58,937 nt of DNA from contig CAZCGE010000148.1 in the NCBI GenBank assembly GCA_964498125.1, forward strand, positions 1-58,937, given 5' to 3'. Shown piece after piece: positions 37,589 to 46,129 of this stretch. The notes below the pieces were generated by a model. The model worked only from the letters and a program-made list of their open reading frames with translations, had not been told where the DNA came from and did no database searches. The translations under genes and the position numbers were made by a program. Numbering within the stretch: the stretch's first letter is position 1; the number at the start of each line of letters is the position of its first letter. This DNA comes from CAMDBL01 sp964498125. GTDB lineage: Bacteria > Pseudomonadota > Alphaproteobacteria > Rhizobiales > Hyphomicrobiaceae.

Positions 37589-37615
37589 ACGTTCAACAGT
37601 CGCAGGTCGGCACAT

Positions 37616-37642
37616 GGGGTCAGACCCGCAGGGTCTGACCCC
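37616..37642. repeat. GGGTCAGACCC palindrome, copy 3
   Basis: GGGGTCAGACCC, GCA and GGGTCTGACCCC fill 37616-37642, only 27 bp after copy 2 and 6 bp before the end of a convergent ABC ATPase gene. Paired copies this close could form an extended structure between the convergent genes. Confidence 0.85.
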
Positions 37643-37648
37643 GACCGA

Positions 37649-38767
37649 TCAGCTCAGCAGGCACAGGGCATGCGCGGGGGCGAAGGAGAGAAACACGCGC
37701 TGGCCGGCCGTCAGCTGCTCGAAGTGATTGAGCTGGATGGTGATCTCGTGGTCGCCGATCCGGGCGTGGCACTCCAGGAAGCTGCCGAGGTAGACCGTAT
37801 CGATCACCTGGGCTTCGAGCAGGTTGACGCCGCTGGCCAGCGAAGGTCGCACGATGTGCAACTCCACATCTTCCGGCCGCAGGCAGACGATCACGGCGCG
37901 ACCTGCTAGCGCCCCCTCGCCGCCGATGGCGCGGATGCGGATTGGCGCCAACCCCTGACCGAGCGGCACATCGATCTCGACGCTGTCGCCCGAGCGGCCG
38001 GCCAGCGTGCCCGCGAGCAGGCTGGCGACACCGATGAAATTGGCGACGAAGGCGTTGGCGGGCTGCGCGTAAATGGACAGCGGATCGCCGATCTGCTGGA
38101 TGACCGCCTTGTCCATGACAACGACGCGGTCGCTCATGACGAGAGCCTCGGACTGGTCGTGCGTCACGTAGATCGAGGTGATGCCGACCTCCTTCTGCAG
38201 CCGCACCAGCTCGACGCGCATCTGCTCGCGCAGTTTGGCATCGAGGTTGGACAGCGGCTCGTCGAACAGCACGACGCGCGGCTCGTAGACAATGGCGCGG
38301 GCCAGCGCCACGCGCTGACGCTGGCCGCCGGAGAGCTTGGTGGCGAACCGGTCGGCGAGTGGGGCGAGCCCGACCAGCTCCAGTGCCTTCAGAGTCTTTT
38401 TCTTGATGTCTGCCGAAGAGGCGCGGCGCACCCTGAGGCCATAGGCGACATTCTCGAACACCGTCATATGCGGCCAGACGGCGTAGCTCTGAAACACCAT
38501 GCCGATGTTGCGCTTCTCGGGTACCAGGTGGATGCCGCGCTCGGGCGCCGCCACAACCTGATTGCCGATGCGGATCTCACCACTATCGGGTCGCTCCAGG
38601 CCCGCGACGCAGCGCAGCGTCGTCGTCTTGCCGCAGCCCGATGGTCCGAGCAGCGTGACGAACTCCCCCTCGCCAACCGAAAGTGTGACGTCCATGACCG
38701 CCGTCTCGGCGCCGAAATTCTTGCACAGATGGCCGATCTCGACCATGACCTGGCCGGTCCCGCTCAT
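37649..38767 (-). CDS. ABC transporter ATP-binding protein 2 (iron/polyamine type)
   Basis: A 372-residue ATPase of the PotA/FbpC type with a C-terminal TOBE-like regulatory domain. The Walker A is GPSGCGKTT, Q-loop FQSYAVWPH, signature LSGGQRQRVALARA, Walker B RVVLFDEPLSNLD and switch histidine VTHDQSEA. It starts with the overlap ATGA of the preceding gene's stop, so it is translationally coupled. Its nearest relative in the window is the adjacent ATPase at 38764. The substrate is inferred from the operon and is not certain: iron(III) or another small ligand. Confidence 0.92.
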   Translation of the reverse strand: MSGTGQVMVEIGHLCKNFGAETAVMDVTLSVGEGEFVTLLGPSGCGKTTTLRCVAGLERPDSGEIRIGNQVVAAPERGIHLVPEKRNIGMVFQSYAVWPHMTVFENVAYGLRVRRASSADIKKKTLKALELVGLAPLADRFATKLSGGQRQRVALARAIVYEPRVVLFDEPLSNLDAKLREQMRVELVRLQKEVGITSIYVTHDQSEALVMSDRVVVMDKAVIQQIGDPLSIYAQPANAFVANFIGVASLLAGTLAGRSGDSVEIDVPLGQGLAPIRIRAIGGEGALAGRAVIVCLRPEDVELHIVRPSLASGVNLLEAQVIDTVYLGSFLECHARIGDHEITIQLNHFEQLTAGQRVFLSFAPAHALCLLS

Positions 38768-39891
38768 GGCCGCACCGCCAGGGTATGCGCCGGATCGGGC
38801 CGTAGGAATACCTTCTCGCCTTTGGTCAGGCGCGTCCTGGGATGCGCCAGCACCTTCCATTCGAACGCGCCCCATTTGACGCGGGCGTCGATGCAGTTGC
38901 CGAGGAAGATGGCCTGCACCACCTCGCCGACGACACTCACCGCGCCCTCGAAGGCGCGTGACACGTGCACGTTCTCCGGCCGGATCGACAGCACGGTCTC
39001 CGCACCCACCACCACGCCGTCGCTCAACACCGCCGAAAACAGCGCGCACGTGCCCCCCAAGTTGACTTCCACCTCGCCGCGACCTTGAGCATCAGCCTTC
39101 GTCACGCGACCGGCGAGCAGATTGGCGACACCGATAAAGTTGCTGACGTAGCTGTTGACCGGCCGCGTGTAGATCCCGAGCGGGCCGCCCTGCTGCTCGA
39201 TGCGGCCCTTGCTCATGACGATGATCTCATCGCTCATCACCAAGGCCTCGGACTGATCGTGCGTCACGTAGATCGAGGTGATGCCGACCTCCCGCTGGAT
39301 TCGCTTCAGCTCGACACGCATCTTCTCGCGCAGCTTGAGGTCGAGGTTGGATAGCGGCTCGTCGAACAACAGCAGCCGCGGCTTGGAGACGATGGCACGC
39401 GCCACCGCGGCCCGCTGCTGCTGGCCGCCGGACAGCTGGGTGGCCAGCTTGCCGGCCATGTCCGATAGACCGACCAGCCGCAATACATCGGCGACGCGAT
39501 CCTTGATCTCGGCGAGCGGCACCTTGCGGATCTCGAGCGGGTAGGCGACGTTCTCGGTCACGGTCATGTGCGGCCAGATGGCGTAGCTCTGAAACACCAT
39601 GCCGATGTCGCGGCGCTCGGGCGCCAGGAACAGGCCCTTGGCCGGCTCGGTGTAGACAGTGCCGCCGACCTGGATGCTGCCGCCATCGATCTTGTGCAGG
39701 CCGGCGATGCTCATCAGCGTCGTCGTCTTGCCGCAACCCGATGGGCCGAGCAGCGTCAGGAAATGGCCCTTGGGTATGCTGAACGAGACGTCGTCGACCG
39801 CCCGGTCCTTGCCGAACCATTTGACGAGGTTGCGCACCTCCAGATAGGGCTCCTTGGCGGCGCCGAGCTGCATGTCCCGCATCACTCCCAA
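38764..39891 (-). CDS. ABC transporter ATP-binding protein 1 (iron/polyamine type)
   Basis: A 375-residue ATPase. The Walker A is GPSGCGKTTTLMSIAG, the Q-loop FQSYAIWPHMT, the signature LSGGQQQRAAVARA, the Walker B LLLFDEPLSNLD and the switch VTHDQSEALVMSD. The C-terminal domain is TOBE-like and contains LSIRPENVHVSRAF. Its start lies next to the permease stop (39891 and 39892), and its stop overlaps the next ATPase. The pair looks like an ancient duplication, since the 19 residues from GITSIYVTH through ALVMSD are identical. Two ATPases could form a heterodimer for the one fused permease. Confidence 0.92.
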   Translation of the reverse strand: MGVMRDMQLGAAKEPYLEVRNLVKWFGKDRAVDDVSFSIPKGHFLTLLGPSGCGKTTTLMSIAGLHKIDGGSIQVGGTVYTEPAKGLFLAPERRDIGMVFQSYAIWPHMTVTENVAYPLEIRKVPLAEIKDRVADVLRLVGLSDMAGKLATQLSGGQQQRAAVARAIVSKPRLLLFDEPLSNLDLKLREKMRVELKRIQREVGITSIYVTHDQSEALVMSDEIIVMSKGRIEQQGGPLGIYTRPVNSYVSNFIGVANLLAGRVTKADAQGRGEVEVNLGGTCALFSAVLSDGVVVGAETVLSIRPENVHVSRAFEGAVSVVGEVVQAIFLGNCIDARVKWGAFEWKVLAHPRTRLTKGEKVFLRPDPAHTLAVRP

Positions 39892-41655
39892 TCAGGCCGT
39901 CAACGCTTCGCGGCCGGCGGCCCGCCGGAACACGTAGATGCAAAACAGCAAGAGCACCGTTTGCGCCATCGCCAGCGCGCAGGTCAGCGGCTCGTTCTCG
40001 AAGTTGGCTAGGTAGTAGACGCCGACCGACAGCGTCTCGGTGCCGGCCGTATAGAGCATGATCGAGATCGGCAGCTCGCGCAGATAGATGATGAACAGCA
40101 GCACCCAGCCAGCGAAGATGCCGGGCTTGAGCAGTGGGATGGTGATGCGCCACAACGTCGTGAACCAGCTGGCGCCGGCCATGCGCGAGCTTTGATCCAG
40201 CTCCTCCGAAATCGCCAGCATGATCGAGGAGATGTTGCGCTGGCCATAGGGAAAATAGCGCGTGATGTAGGCCAGTAGCAGAATCCACAGCGTGGCATAG
40301 ATCGGCGTCTGGATGTAGGTGACCAGCACGCCCATCGCCAGCACGATGCTGGGGAAACCGATCGGCACGACACAGAGGAAATCGAGCAGGCGGGCGCCAA
40401 AGCCGCGGGTGCGGTGGATCATGTAGCTGACGACCAGCGACAGCACCATGCCGATGCAGGCGCCGAGGAAGGCCAGGAACACGCTGTTGACGATACCGTT
40501 GGTTGCCGCCTTGATGGAGTCCGGGTGCCAGAAGAACAGGGTCTTCTGGTAGTTGCCGAACGACATGTCGGCCGGGATCAGGCGCCCTTGCCAGACGGGG
40601 TGCAGGCTGACCAGGAACAAGCAGACGATCGGCAGCACCACGGCGACCAGGATGAAGGCCAGGTTGTAGCCAAATGCCAGCCAGCGCCAGCCGCCGAGGT
40701 CCAGCACATTCGGGCGGAAGCCCTTGCCGGTGACGGTGGTGAAGGAGCGCGGCGCGATATAGGCCTGCTGCACCCAGATGAGCAGGATGGTCATCGACGC
40801 CAGCGCCAGGCTCATGGTCGCGCCCAGATAGTGGTTGGCGTCATCGCCGACGGCCTTGGAGAAAATCTGCGTCGTCAGCGTTTCCCAGCCGTAGGGCGCG
40901 CTGAGCTTGAAGGGCACGCCGAACTCGCCGGCGCTGGTCACGAAGACGATGACGGCGCCGGAAAGGATCGCAGGCGCCACCAGCGGCAACGTCACGGTCA
41001 TGGTGGTGCGCAGCAAGCCGGCGCCGGTGGTGCGCGCGCTGTCCTCCAGCGAGGGGTCCATGCGGCGCAGCGAGCCGATGACGAACAGGTAGACGAGCGG
41101 CGTGAAGAAGATGCCCGTCACCCAGATCACGCCCCACAGATTGTTGACGTTGATGAGGTAGGTATCGACCAGGCCGACATCGCGCGCCAGGGCGTTGAGC
41201 AGGCCGGTCTTGGGCGCCGCCATGTTGTGCCAGGCGATGGCGCCGACGAACGGGCTGAGAAAGAAGGGGATCAGGTTGAACGGCTCGAGCGTCTCGCGTC
41301 CCGGACAATTGGTGCGCGCATTGATCCAGGCCAGCGACACGCCGAGCAACGTGGCGAGCACGGTCGATCCAGAACTGATGATCAGCGTATTGACGAACGC
41401 CTTGGGGATGATGCGGTCGGTGAACAATTTGCGATAGTTGTCGAGGCCCCAGGCGGTATCGAAGCCTGATGAATCCAGCACGCGGAAACTCGATACCACC
41501 AGCACGCACAGCGGCAGGACGACGACCGCGGCGACGATCAGGCTGACGACGCTGGTCGCCACCGCCTCCTGCGTGAAGATGCTGCGCCAGCGGCTGGTCG
41601 CCGGCGGCGCATCGGCGAACGGGCCCGTCTGGGGTACCGATTGGGTGCTCATCAC
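39892..41655 (-). CDS. Fused ABC permease (iron-type, two domains)
   Basis: A 587-residue permease made of two BPD-type transmembrane domains, as in FbpB/AfuB. The first domain (about 30-290) ends with the EAA-like loop EDSARTTGAGLLRTTMTVTLPLVAPAI. The second (about 330-580) has SRMAGASWFTTLWRITIPLLKPGIFAGW. Long hydrophobic segments fit 12 helices. The start is MMSTQSVP, and 41652 is an equivalent start. The binding-protein gene lies 93 bp upstream on the same strand. The gene is the second of a four-gene operon. Confidence 0.92.
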   Translation of the reverse strand: MMSTQSVPQTGPFADAPPATSRWRSIFTQEAVATSVVSLIVAAVVVLPLCVLVVSSFRVLDSSGFDTAWGLDNYRKLFTDRIIPKAFVNTLIISSGSTVLATLLGVSLAWINARTNCPGRETLEPFNLIPFFLSPFVGAIAWHNMAAPKTGLLNALARDVGLVDTYLINVNNLWGVIWVTGIFFTPLVYLFVIGSLRRMDPSLEDSARTTGAGLLRTTMTVTLPLVAPAILSGAVIVFVTSAGEFGVPFKLSAPYGWETLTTQIFSKAVGDDANHYLGATMSLALASMTILLIWVQQAYIAPRSFTTVTGKGFRPNVLDLGGWRWLAFGYNLAFILVAVVLPIVCLFLVSLHPVWQGRLIPADMSFGNYQKTLFFWHPDSIKAATNGIVNSVFLAFLGACIGMVLSLVVSYMIHRTRGFGARLLDFLCVVPIGFPSIVLAMGVLVTYIQTPIYATLWILLLAYITRYFPYGQRNISSIMLAISEELDQSSRMAGASWFTTLWRITIPLLKPGIFAGWVLLFIIYLRELPISIMLYTAGTETLSVGVYYLANFENEPLTCALAMAQTVLLLFCIYVFRRAAGREALTA

Positions 41656-41748
41656 GATCCCTTCAGGGCAGGTGCGAGAGGCCAGGCCGCGCGGCGCGCG
41701 AGACGAGCGCCTGATCGGCCCGGCCGCAAAAGGCAGGCGTGCGACGCC

Positions 41749-42873
41749 TTACTGGAAAATCTTCTGCCACTCGTCGCGCACCGACTTGAAGTCCTTCTGA
41801 GCGTCGCTGCCCGTCCACTCCTTCATGCCGATCAGCTTGATCTTTTCCAGATCGAGCAGATACGGCGCCATGGCGGCTGGCGGCTTATAGCCCTTCATGA
41901 AGCTGTAGACGCCCTCGCCGACGACAAGGATGTCGGTGCCTTCCTTGCTCAGCATGAACTCGATCATGAGAAGGGCGGCATTGGGATGGGCCGCGCCCTT
42001 GAGCACGGCGGCCTGATTGCCCAGCATCACGTGACCTTCCTTGTAGGAGCCGATCTTCAGCGCCTTGGCAAGCTCGGGCTTTTTCTCGATGTTCTGGGCC
42101 ACGCGCCCCGACAGGTTCCACATGTCGAACGGACGCTCGCAGCTCACCACCATCTGCATCTTGGCTTCGGTGCGGAACTCAATGACGGGATCGGTGGTTT
42201 TGATTGCCGCCCACAGCTTGGGGATGTCGACCGCGCCGGACTCCTGCAGGGCCGCGACAGTGTTGGCATACGTGATGCTCTTGGAGACGTCCGATGCAAT
42301 GGTCTTCTTGGCGAGCGCGGCAGTCGCCACATCGGCGTACGAGGTCGGGTTGAAATTCTCCATACCCGGGCACGAGGCATTCCAGACCGGCTGGAAGGTG
42401 TAGGCGAACGGCAGGACCACATGCGGATAGTTGAAATACTGTCCGGCCTTCTTCGCCACCTCCTCGTGGTCCTTCCAATAGCCGCTATCGAGCGGTAGGA
42501 AAGCGCCGCGCTTGGCGGCTTCCTCGTAAAACAGTGGTGCACTGACAATAACGATGTCCGATGTCAGCTTGCCGGCCAGGATTTCCTGACGCGCCTGGGC
42601 AACAACCTGACCAGTGCCCTTGCGCACGTTGTTGACCTTGAAATTGGCGCCGAGGTCGTAGCGCTTCTTGAAGGCGTCGCCGAGATTGCGGCCGGTCTCG
42701 TCGGCAAACAGCGGATTGAGGATGGTGACCTCGCCCTCCGCCTTCGCCGCCGCCATCAGCTTCTTCTCGGTGGCGTTCAGCTCCTGGGCTCCCGCGCGGT
42801 CCGCTGTCATGGCCAGCGCCAGTGCGGCCAGGCCGCAAGCGCTCAGCGATATGCGACGCAATTTGGATGTCAT
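41749..42873 (-). CDS. ABC-transporter periplasmic substrate-binding protein (iron-type)
   Basis: A 374-residue exported binding protein with signal peptide MTSKLRRISLSACGLAALALAMTADRAGA-QE. The mature domain has the family-1 extracellular solute-binding layout: EGEVTILNPLFADE, then LTSDIVIVSAPLFYEEAAKRGAFLPLDS, and YGGVY-like motifs such as GVYSFMKGY. Two cysteines (NASCPGM and VSCERPF) may form a disulfide. The iron(III) assignment comes from the fused permease and ATPase types; related proteins bind other ligands. It is the first gene of the operon, so its upstream region should hold the promoter. No Fur-box was visible. Confidence 0.88.
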   Translation of the reverse strand: MTSKLRRISLSACGLAALALAMTADRAGAQELNATEKKLMAAAKAEGEVTILNPLFADETGRNLGDAFKKRYDLGANFKVNNVRKGTGQVVAQARQEILAGKLTSDIVIVSAPLFYEEAAKRGAFLPLDSGYWKDHEEVAKKAGQYFNYPHVVLPFAYTFQPVWNASCPGMENFNPTSYADVATAALAKKTIASDVSKSITYANTVAALQESGAVDIPKLWAAIKTTDPVIEFRTEAKMQMVVSCERPFDMWNLSGRVAQNIEKKPELAKALKIGSYKEGHVMLGNQAAVLKGAAHPNAALLMIEFMLSKEGTDILVVGEGVYSFMKGYKPPAAMAPYLLDLEKIKLIGMKEWTGSDAQKDFKSVRDEWQKIFQ

Positions 42874-43182
42874 GCTTCCACTCCCTATGACGCATCTTGG
42901 CAATTGGCTTGCTCGATTGCAAACTGCAGGCCGAGGTTGCGGATACCTGGCGCCCACCTGCCGACGGGCGCCCGCCTGTTGATCGATTGAAAAGCTTCTC
43001 CCATCAATGCCCTAGCCTGTCAACGCCGCAGCCCGCCCCTCCTGCCGCACGCAAAGCCAACCCGCAAGGCACGAAAACTGGGATTTGGGGAAATCATCGC
43101 GCACTGACCACTTCAACTTTTCGCTCAGGCACCCTATGCTGGCCGGATCGGGTTTCGCGTCAGCAAACACAGGGGGTACGCC
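42874..43182. other. Divergent intergenic region between ABC importer and membrane-protein genes
   Basis: This 309-bp region separates the importer operon (minus) from the membrane-protein gene (plus), so both promoters must lie here. I searched by eye for a Fur-like or other palindromic operator and found none I could support. The open frames here lack family features. Confidence 0.45.
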
Positions 43183-43722
43183 ATGGGACGTTTGGTACAA
43201 TCCACGCGCGTCATCGAAGCGCCGGCAAGTGCGCAGGAAAGCGTGGGCGGAACAAAAGGCCGGGCCAAGGTCGAGGTCGCCGGCGACCCGTTCACGGAAC
43301 GCTTGGTAAAATACATCCCGGCCGAAGTTATCGGCGCCTACCTGTCGCTGGAGAACCTGTTGGATCTCAAGAACGTGGTCGCCAAGGCCAAGATGGGGAT
43401 CACCGAGTCGACGGGGGTCGGCTCCAGCCTCGTTGCCACCTATGGCACCAAGCTCGCCGGCGCCGTGTTCCTGCTCGGCCTGATCTGCACGCCGCTCTAC
43501 ATCTGGCAACAAGGGCGCAGCGCCGGCAGCCCGTGGGGCACGCACGCGTTCGTCGCAACGCTGGCGTTCGCGGTCTGGACCTATGCCATGGGCGGCAGCT
43601 TCTTCATGCAGAACTTTGGCGACCTGACGCAGCTCTATGACAGCCAGATCGCCGCCGCCTCGCTGGTGGCCTTCACGCTGGTCAGTGGCGCCGTCAAGCC
43701 AGCGAACCCACCGGCGGACTGA
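43183..43722 (+). CDS. Hypothetical membrane protein
   Basis: A 179-residue protein with no family I can name. The N-terminal 35 residues are soluble and basic. An amphipathic stretch begins KYIPAEVIGAYLSLENLL. Three hydrophobic segments follow: KLAGAVFLLGLICTPLYIW, HAFVATLAFAVWTYAMGG and AAASLVAFTLVSGAVK. The segment between them is short, so a three-helix membrane protein is likely. A start at ATG 43183 is preceded by a purine-rich stretch (AGGGGG, 43170-43175). The next gene, an alpha/beta hydrolase, lies 29 bp downstream and is probably cotranscribed. Confidence 0.65.
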   Translation: MGRLVQSTRVIEAPASAQESVGGTKGRAKVEVAGDPFTERLVKYIPAEVIGAYLSLENLLDLKNVVAKAKMGITESTGVGSSLVATYGTKLAGAVFLLGLICTPLYIWQQGRSAGSPWGTHAFVATLAFAVWTYAMGGSFFMQNFGDLTQLYDSQIAAASLVAFTLVSGAVKPANPPAD

Positions 43723-43751
43723 GGCCGCACGCGACCGGAGGACTGCGGCGC

Positions 43752-44333
43752 ATGCGGACAGGCGACGTCGACATCTTGCTGGTTCCGGGCTGGGGCAACT
43801 CCGGCCCGGATCACTGGCAGTCGCGCTGGGATCGCAACTTGAAGACGGCCAGCCGCATCGAGCAGGCGGACTGGGAAAATCCTCGAGAAGCAGCTTGGAC
43901 GGCGCGGATTCGCACCGCGGTCGCCAACGCGCGGCGGCCCGTGGTTCTGGTCGGACACAGTCTTGGAGTGGCGGCCATCGCCCACGCCGGCGCGGCATTG
44001 CCAGCCGGCCTGGTCGCCGGCGCGTTCCTGGTCGGGCCCGCGGACTTGGATGCCCGCGCGCAATGGCCGGCGCCGGAGGGGGCGGCGGCCTGGCCCGCGG
44101 GTATCGCCACCTTTGCGCCAATGCCCATGCAAAAATTGCCGTTCGCGACTCGCCTGATCGCCTCCTCCGATGACCCTTTTTGCAGCATCGAGCGCGCGCA
44201 AGCCTTTGCGGCGGCCTGGGGCAGCGACGTGTCGATCCTGGCCAACGCCGGCCACATCAACGCGGCGTCCGGATACGGCCCCTGGCCCGACGGTCTGCTG
44301 ACCTTCGGGTTGTTCCTCAAGGGGCTCGGCTGA
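43752..44333 (+). CDS. RBBP9/YdeN-family alpha/beta hydrolase
   Basis: A 193-residue compact hydrolase. The fold start is DVDILLVPGWGNSGPDHWQSRW. The nucleophile is S70 in GHSLG (LVGHSLGVAAIAH). The acid comes from the DDPF region and the histidine from NAGHINAASGYGPWPDG. This ordered set, with GWGNSGPDHWQ at the start, is diagnostic of the RBBP9/YdeN group of serine hydrolases. The substrate is not known. It follows the membrane-protein gene on the plus strand. The stop lies 15 bp from the end of a convergent gene. Confidence 0.88.
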   Translation: MRTGDVDILLVPGWGNSGPDHWQSRWDRNLKTASRIEQADWENPREAAWTARIRTAVANARRPVVLVGHSLGVAAIAHAGAALPAGLVAGAFLVGPADLDARAQWPAPEGAAAWPAGIATFAPMPMQKLPFATRLIASSDDPFCSIERAQAFAAAWGSDVSILANAGHINAASGYGPWPDGLLTFGLFLKGLG

Positions 44334-44348
44334 GGGGGAGCTCGGCGG

Positions 44349-44678
44349 TCAGGCCTTCGGCGCGCTCTCGATCTGCTTGACCGCCTCGGCCAGGAACTGG
44401 CCCATCGCCTTGCGGATCTCGGCGTCGCTGACCTTGACGGCGTTGTCATCGAAATCCTTGCGGATCTTGCGCACGACATCCTCGTCGCCCTTCTCGGCGA
44501 GATCCGCCTTGCGCACCGCCTTGATGTAGTCCTCCACGGCCGGCCCGCTGATCCCGAGCTTGGAGGCTGCCCACTCGGCCAGCAGCTTGTTGCGGCGCGA
44601 TTCGGCCTTGAATTTGAGGTCCTGGTCGTGCGCGAACATCTTCTCGTAGCCCTTCTCGCGCTCGTCGAACGTTGTCAT
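44349..44678 (-). CDS. ATPase inhibitor subunit zeta (DUF1476)
   Basis: A 109-residue helical protein matching the alphaproteobacterial zeta inhibitor of F1-ATPase, which blocks rotation. The start MTTFDEREKGYEKMFAHDQDLKFKAESRRNKLL is the inhibitory N-terminal region, and the rest is a four-helix-like domain ending EAVKQIESAPK. In related genomes this gene sits next to purC, as it does here, on the opposite strand. The name jszA is used in some species; I leave the symbol empty. Confidence 0.9.
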   Translation of the reverse strand: MTTFDEREKGYEKMFAHDQDLKFKAESRRNKLLAEWAASKLGISGPAVEDYIKAVRKADLAEKGDEDVVRKIRKDFDDNAVKVSDAEIRKAMGQFLAEAVKQIESAPKA

Positions 44679-45005
44679 GCGAATTTCTCCACTTTAGCGC
44701 GCACTATCTGTCCAGCTCACGCAAAAGTTGAGTTGCATGAGCCACATCCAGCCCTTTGTCCATCGAGCCATAGCCCGCCACGAGGCCCAAATCAACGTTA
44801 CGCTCGGCGCATTACCCACTTCCGTCACTTGTCATGGGTTAAGATTGTTTCTCCCCCCCGGTTCAGCTAGTGTCAGAGCGAAGTTTCTTTGCCGCGCGGC
44901 TTCAGCGCTCCGCGGCATTGGCTAACAGCAAACCGCGCGCGACGTCAGCGGGTGGCGAGGGTTGCCCACCCTTGCCATCAGCACGTCCGGGACCAGAGGA
45001 TCACG
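44679..45005. other. Divergent zeta / purC intergenic region
   Basis: A 327-bp gap between the zeta inhibitor gene (minus) and purC (plus). The frames here look like shadows and no repeat stands out. The purC Shine-Dalgarno is weak (GGACCAGAGGA, about 8 bp before the ATG). Both promoters are expected here, but I could not place -35/-10 boxes with confidence. Confidence 0.45.
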
Positions 45006-45794
45006 ATGAACAAGCGCCGCCGCATCTACGAAGGCAAGGCCAAGGTGCTCTACGAGGGCCCCGAGCCGGGAACGCTGATCCAGCACTTCAAGGACGACGC
45101 GACTGCCTTCAACAACAAGAAGCACGCACTGATCGAAGGCAAGGGCGTGCTCAACAACCGCATCTCGGAATACATCTTCACGCGGCTTGGCGAGATCGGT
45201 GTGCCGACCCACTTCATCAAGCGCCTGAACATGCGCGAGCAGCTGATCCGCGAAGTCGAGATCGTGCCGCTCGAGGTGGTGATGCGCAACGTCGCGGCGG
45301 GCTCGCTGGCGACTCGGCTCGGGCTGGAGGAAGGTGCCGCGCTGCCGCGTTCGATCATCGAGTTCTATTACAAGAACGACAAGCTGGGCGATCCGCTGGT
45401 CTCCGAGGAGCACATCACCGCTTTCGGCTGGGCGACGCCGCCCGAGATCGACGAGATCATGTCGCTGGCATTGCGCATCAACGACTTCCTGGTCGGCCTG
45501 TTCCTCGGCCTCGGCATCCGCCTGGTCGACTTCAAGGTGGAGTTTGGCCGCCACTGGGAGAACGAGCAGATGCGCATCATCCTGGCCGACGAGATCAGCC
45601 CGGACTGCTGCCGCCTGTGGGACATCGTCTCGGGCGACAAGCTCGACAAGGACCGTTTCCGCCGTGATCTGGGCGGCGTGCTGGAAGCCTATCAGGAGGT
45701 CGCCCGCCGCTTGGGCGTGCTGACCGAGAACCGCCCGCCCAAGGGCGCCGGCCCGGTGCTGGTGGCGTCCAATCCGACAGGCAAGCCGAACTAG
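45006..45794 (+). CDS. purC: Phosphoribosylaminoimidazolesuccinocarboxamide synthase
   Basis: PurC (SAICAR synthase) joins CAIR and aspartate in purine biosynthesis. The 262-residue protein starts MNKRRRIYEGKAKVLYEGP. It has the ATP-binding lysine region, KDDATAFNNKKHALIEGKGVLNNRISEYIF, then EVVMRNVAAGSLATRLG, FYYKNDKLGDPLVSEEH, and LVDFKVEFG with LADEISPDCCRLWD. All are standard. It is the first gene of the divided pur operon and is followed by purS after 85 bp, most of it a repeat. Confidence 0.96.
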   Translation: MNKRRRIYEGKAKVLYEGPEPGTLIQHFKDDATAFNNKKHALIEGKGVLNNRISEYIFTRLGEIGVPTHFIKRLNMREQLIREVEIVPLEVVMRNVAAGSLATRLGLEEGAALPRSIIEFYYKNDKLGDPLVSEEHITAFGWATPPEIDEIMSLALRINDFLVGLFLGLGIRLVDFKVEFGRHWENEQMRIILADEISPDCCRLWDIVSGDKLDKDRFRRDLGGVLEAYQEVARRLGVLTENRPPKGAGPVLVASNPTGKPN

Positions 45795-45796
45795 GA

Positions 45797-45870
45797 GGCA
45801 ATAGGCAATAGGCAGTAGGCAGTAGGGTGAGGGGCGTTTGCCTATTGCCTATTGCCTACTGCCTACTGCC
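45797..45870. repeat. Heptamer hairpin repeat between purC and purS
   Basis: Four 7-bp units, GGCAATA twice and GGCAGTA twice (45797-45824), face four inverted units, TATTGCC twice and TACTGCC twice (45843-45870). The arms are 28 bp each with a loop of 18 bp. The pairing is imperfect because unit types are offset; A-C mismatches and G-U pairs occur once per unit. It fills the gap between the stop of purC and the start of purS. Confidence 0.85.
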
Positions 45871-45879
45871 TCGAACCAC

Positions 45880-46122
45880 ATGAAAGCACGCATCCGCATC
45901 ACCCTGAAAAGCGGCGTCCTCGACCCGCAGGGCAAGGCCATCCAGAGCGCGCTCGGCGCCTTGGGTTTCGCCGGCGTCGACGACGTGCGCCAGGGCAAAT
46001 ACATCGAGGTGACGCTGGCCGAGACCGACGAGATGAAGGCCCGCGCGGCGGTCGAGCGCATGTGCCGCGAGCTGCTGGCCAACACCGTGATCGAGAATTA
46101 CGCGTTTGAGATCTTGGGGTAG
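45880..46122 (+). CDS. purS: FGAM synthase subunit PurS
   Basis: PurS is the small subunit that links PurL and PurQ in the three-part FGAM synthase. The 80-residue protein is a normal PurS: KARIRITLKSGVLDPQGKAIQSALGALGF, then VDDVRQGKYIEVTL, and MCRELLANTVIENYAFEIL. The start at 45880 follows the repeat. Downstream lies a GGTGCGTTA repeat region and the HigBA pair, which separate it from purQ. Confidence 0.95.
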   Translation: MKARIRITLKSGVLDPQGKAIQSALGALGFAGVDDVRQGKYIEVTLAETDEMKARAAVERMCRELLANTVIENYAFEILG

Positions 46123-46129
46123 GCCGTAC

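Noticed and set aside
35539..37596. 685-residue frame antisense to selA and the Lrp gene
   Set aside because: It spans two real genes and the intergenic part, with composition typical of a shadow frame.
42874..43182. Fur-box before the iron-type importer
   Set aside because: No near match to a palindromic Fur-like or related iron operator was seen.
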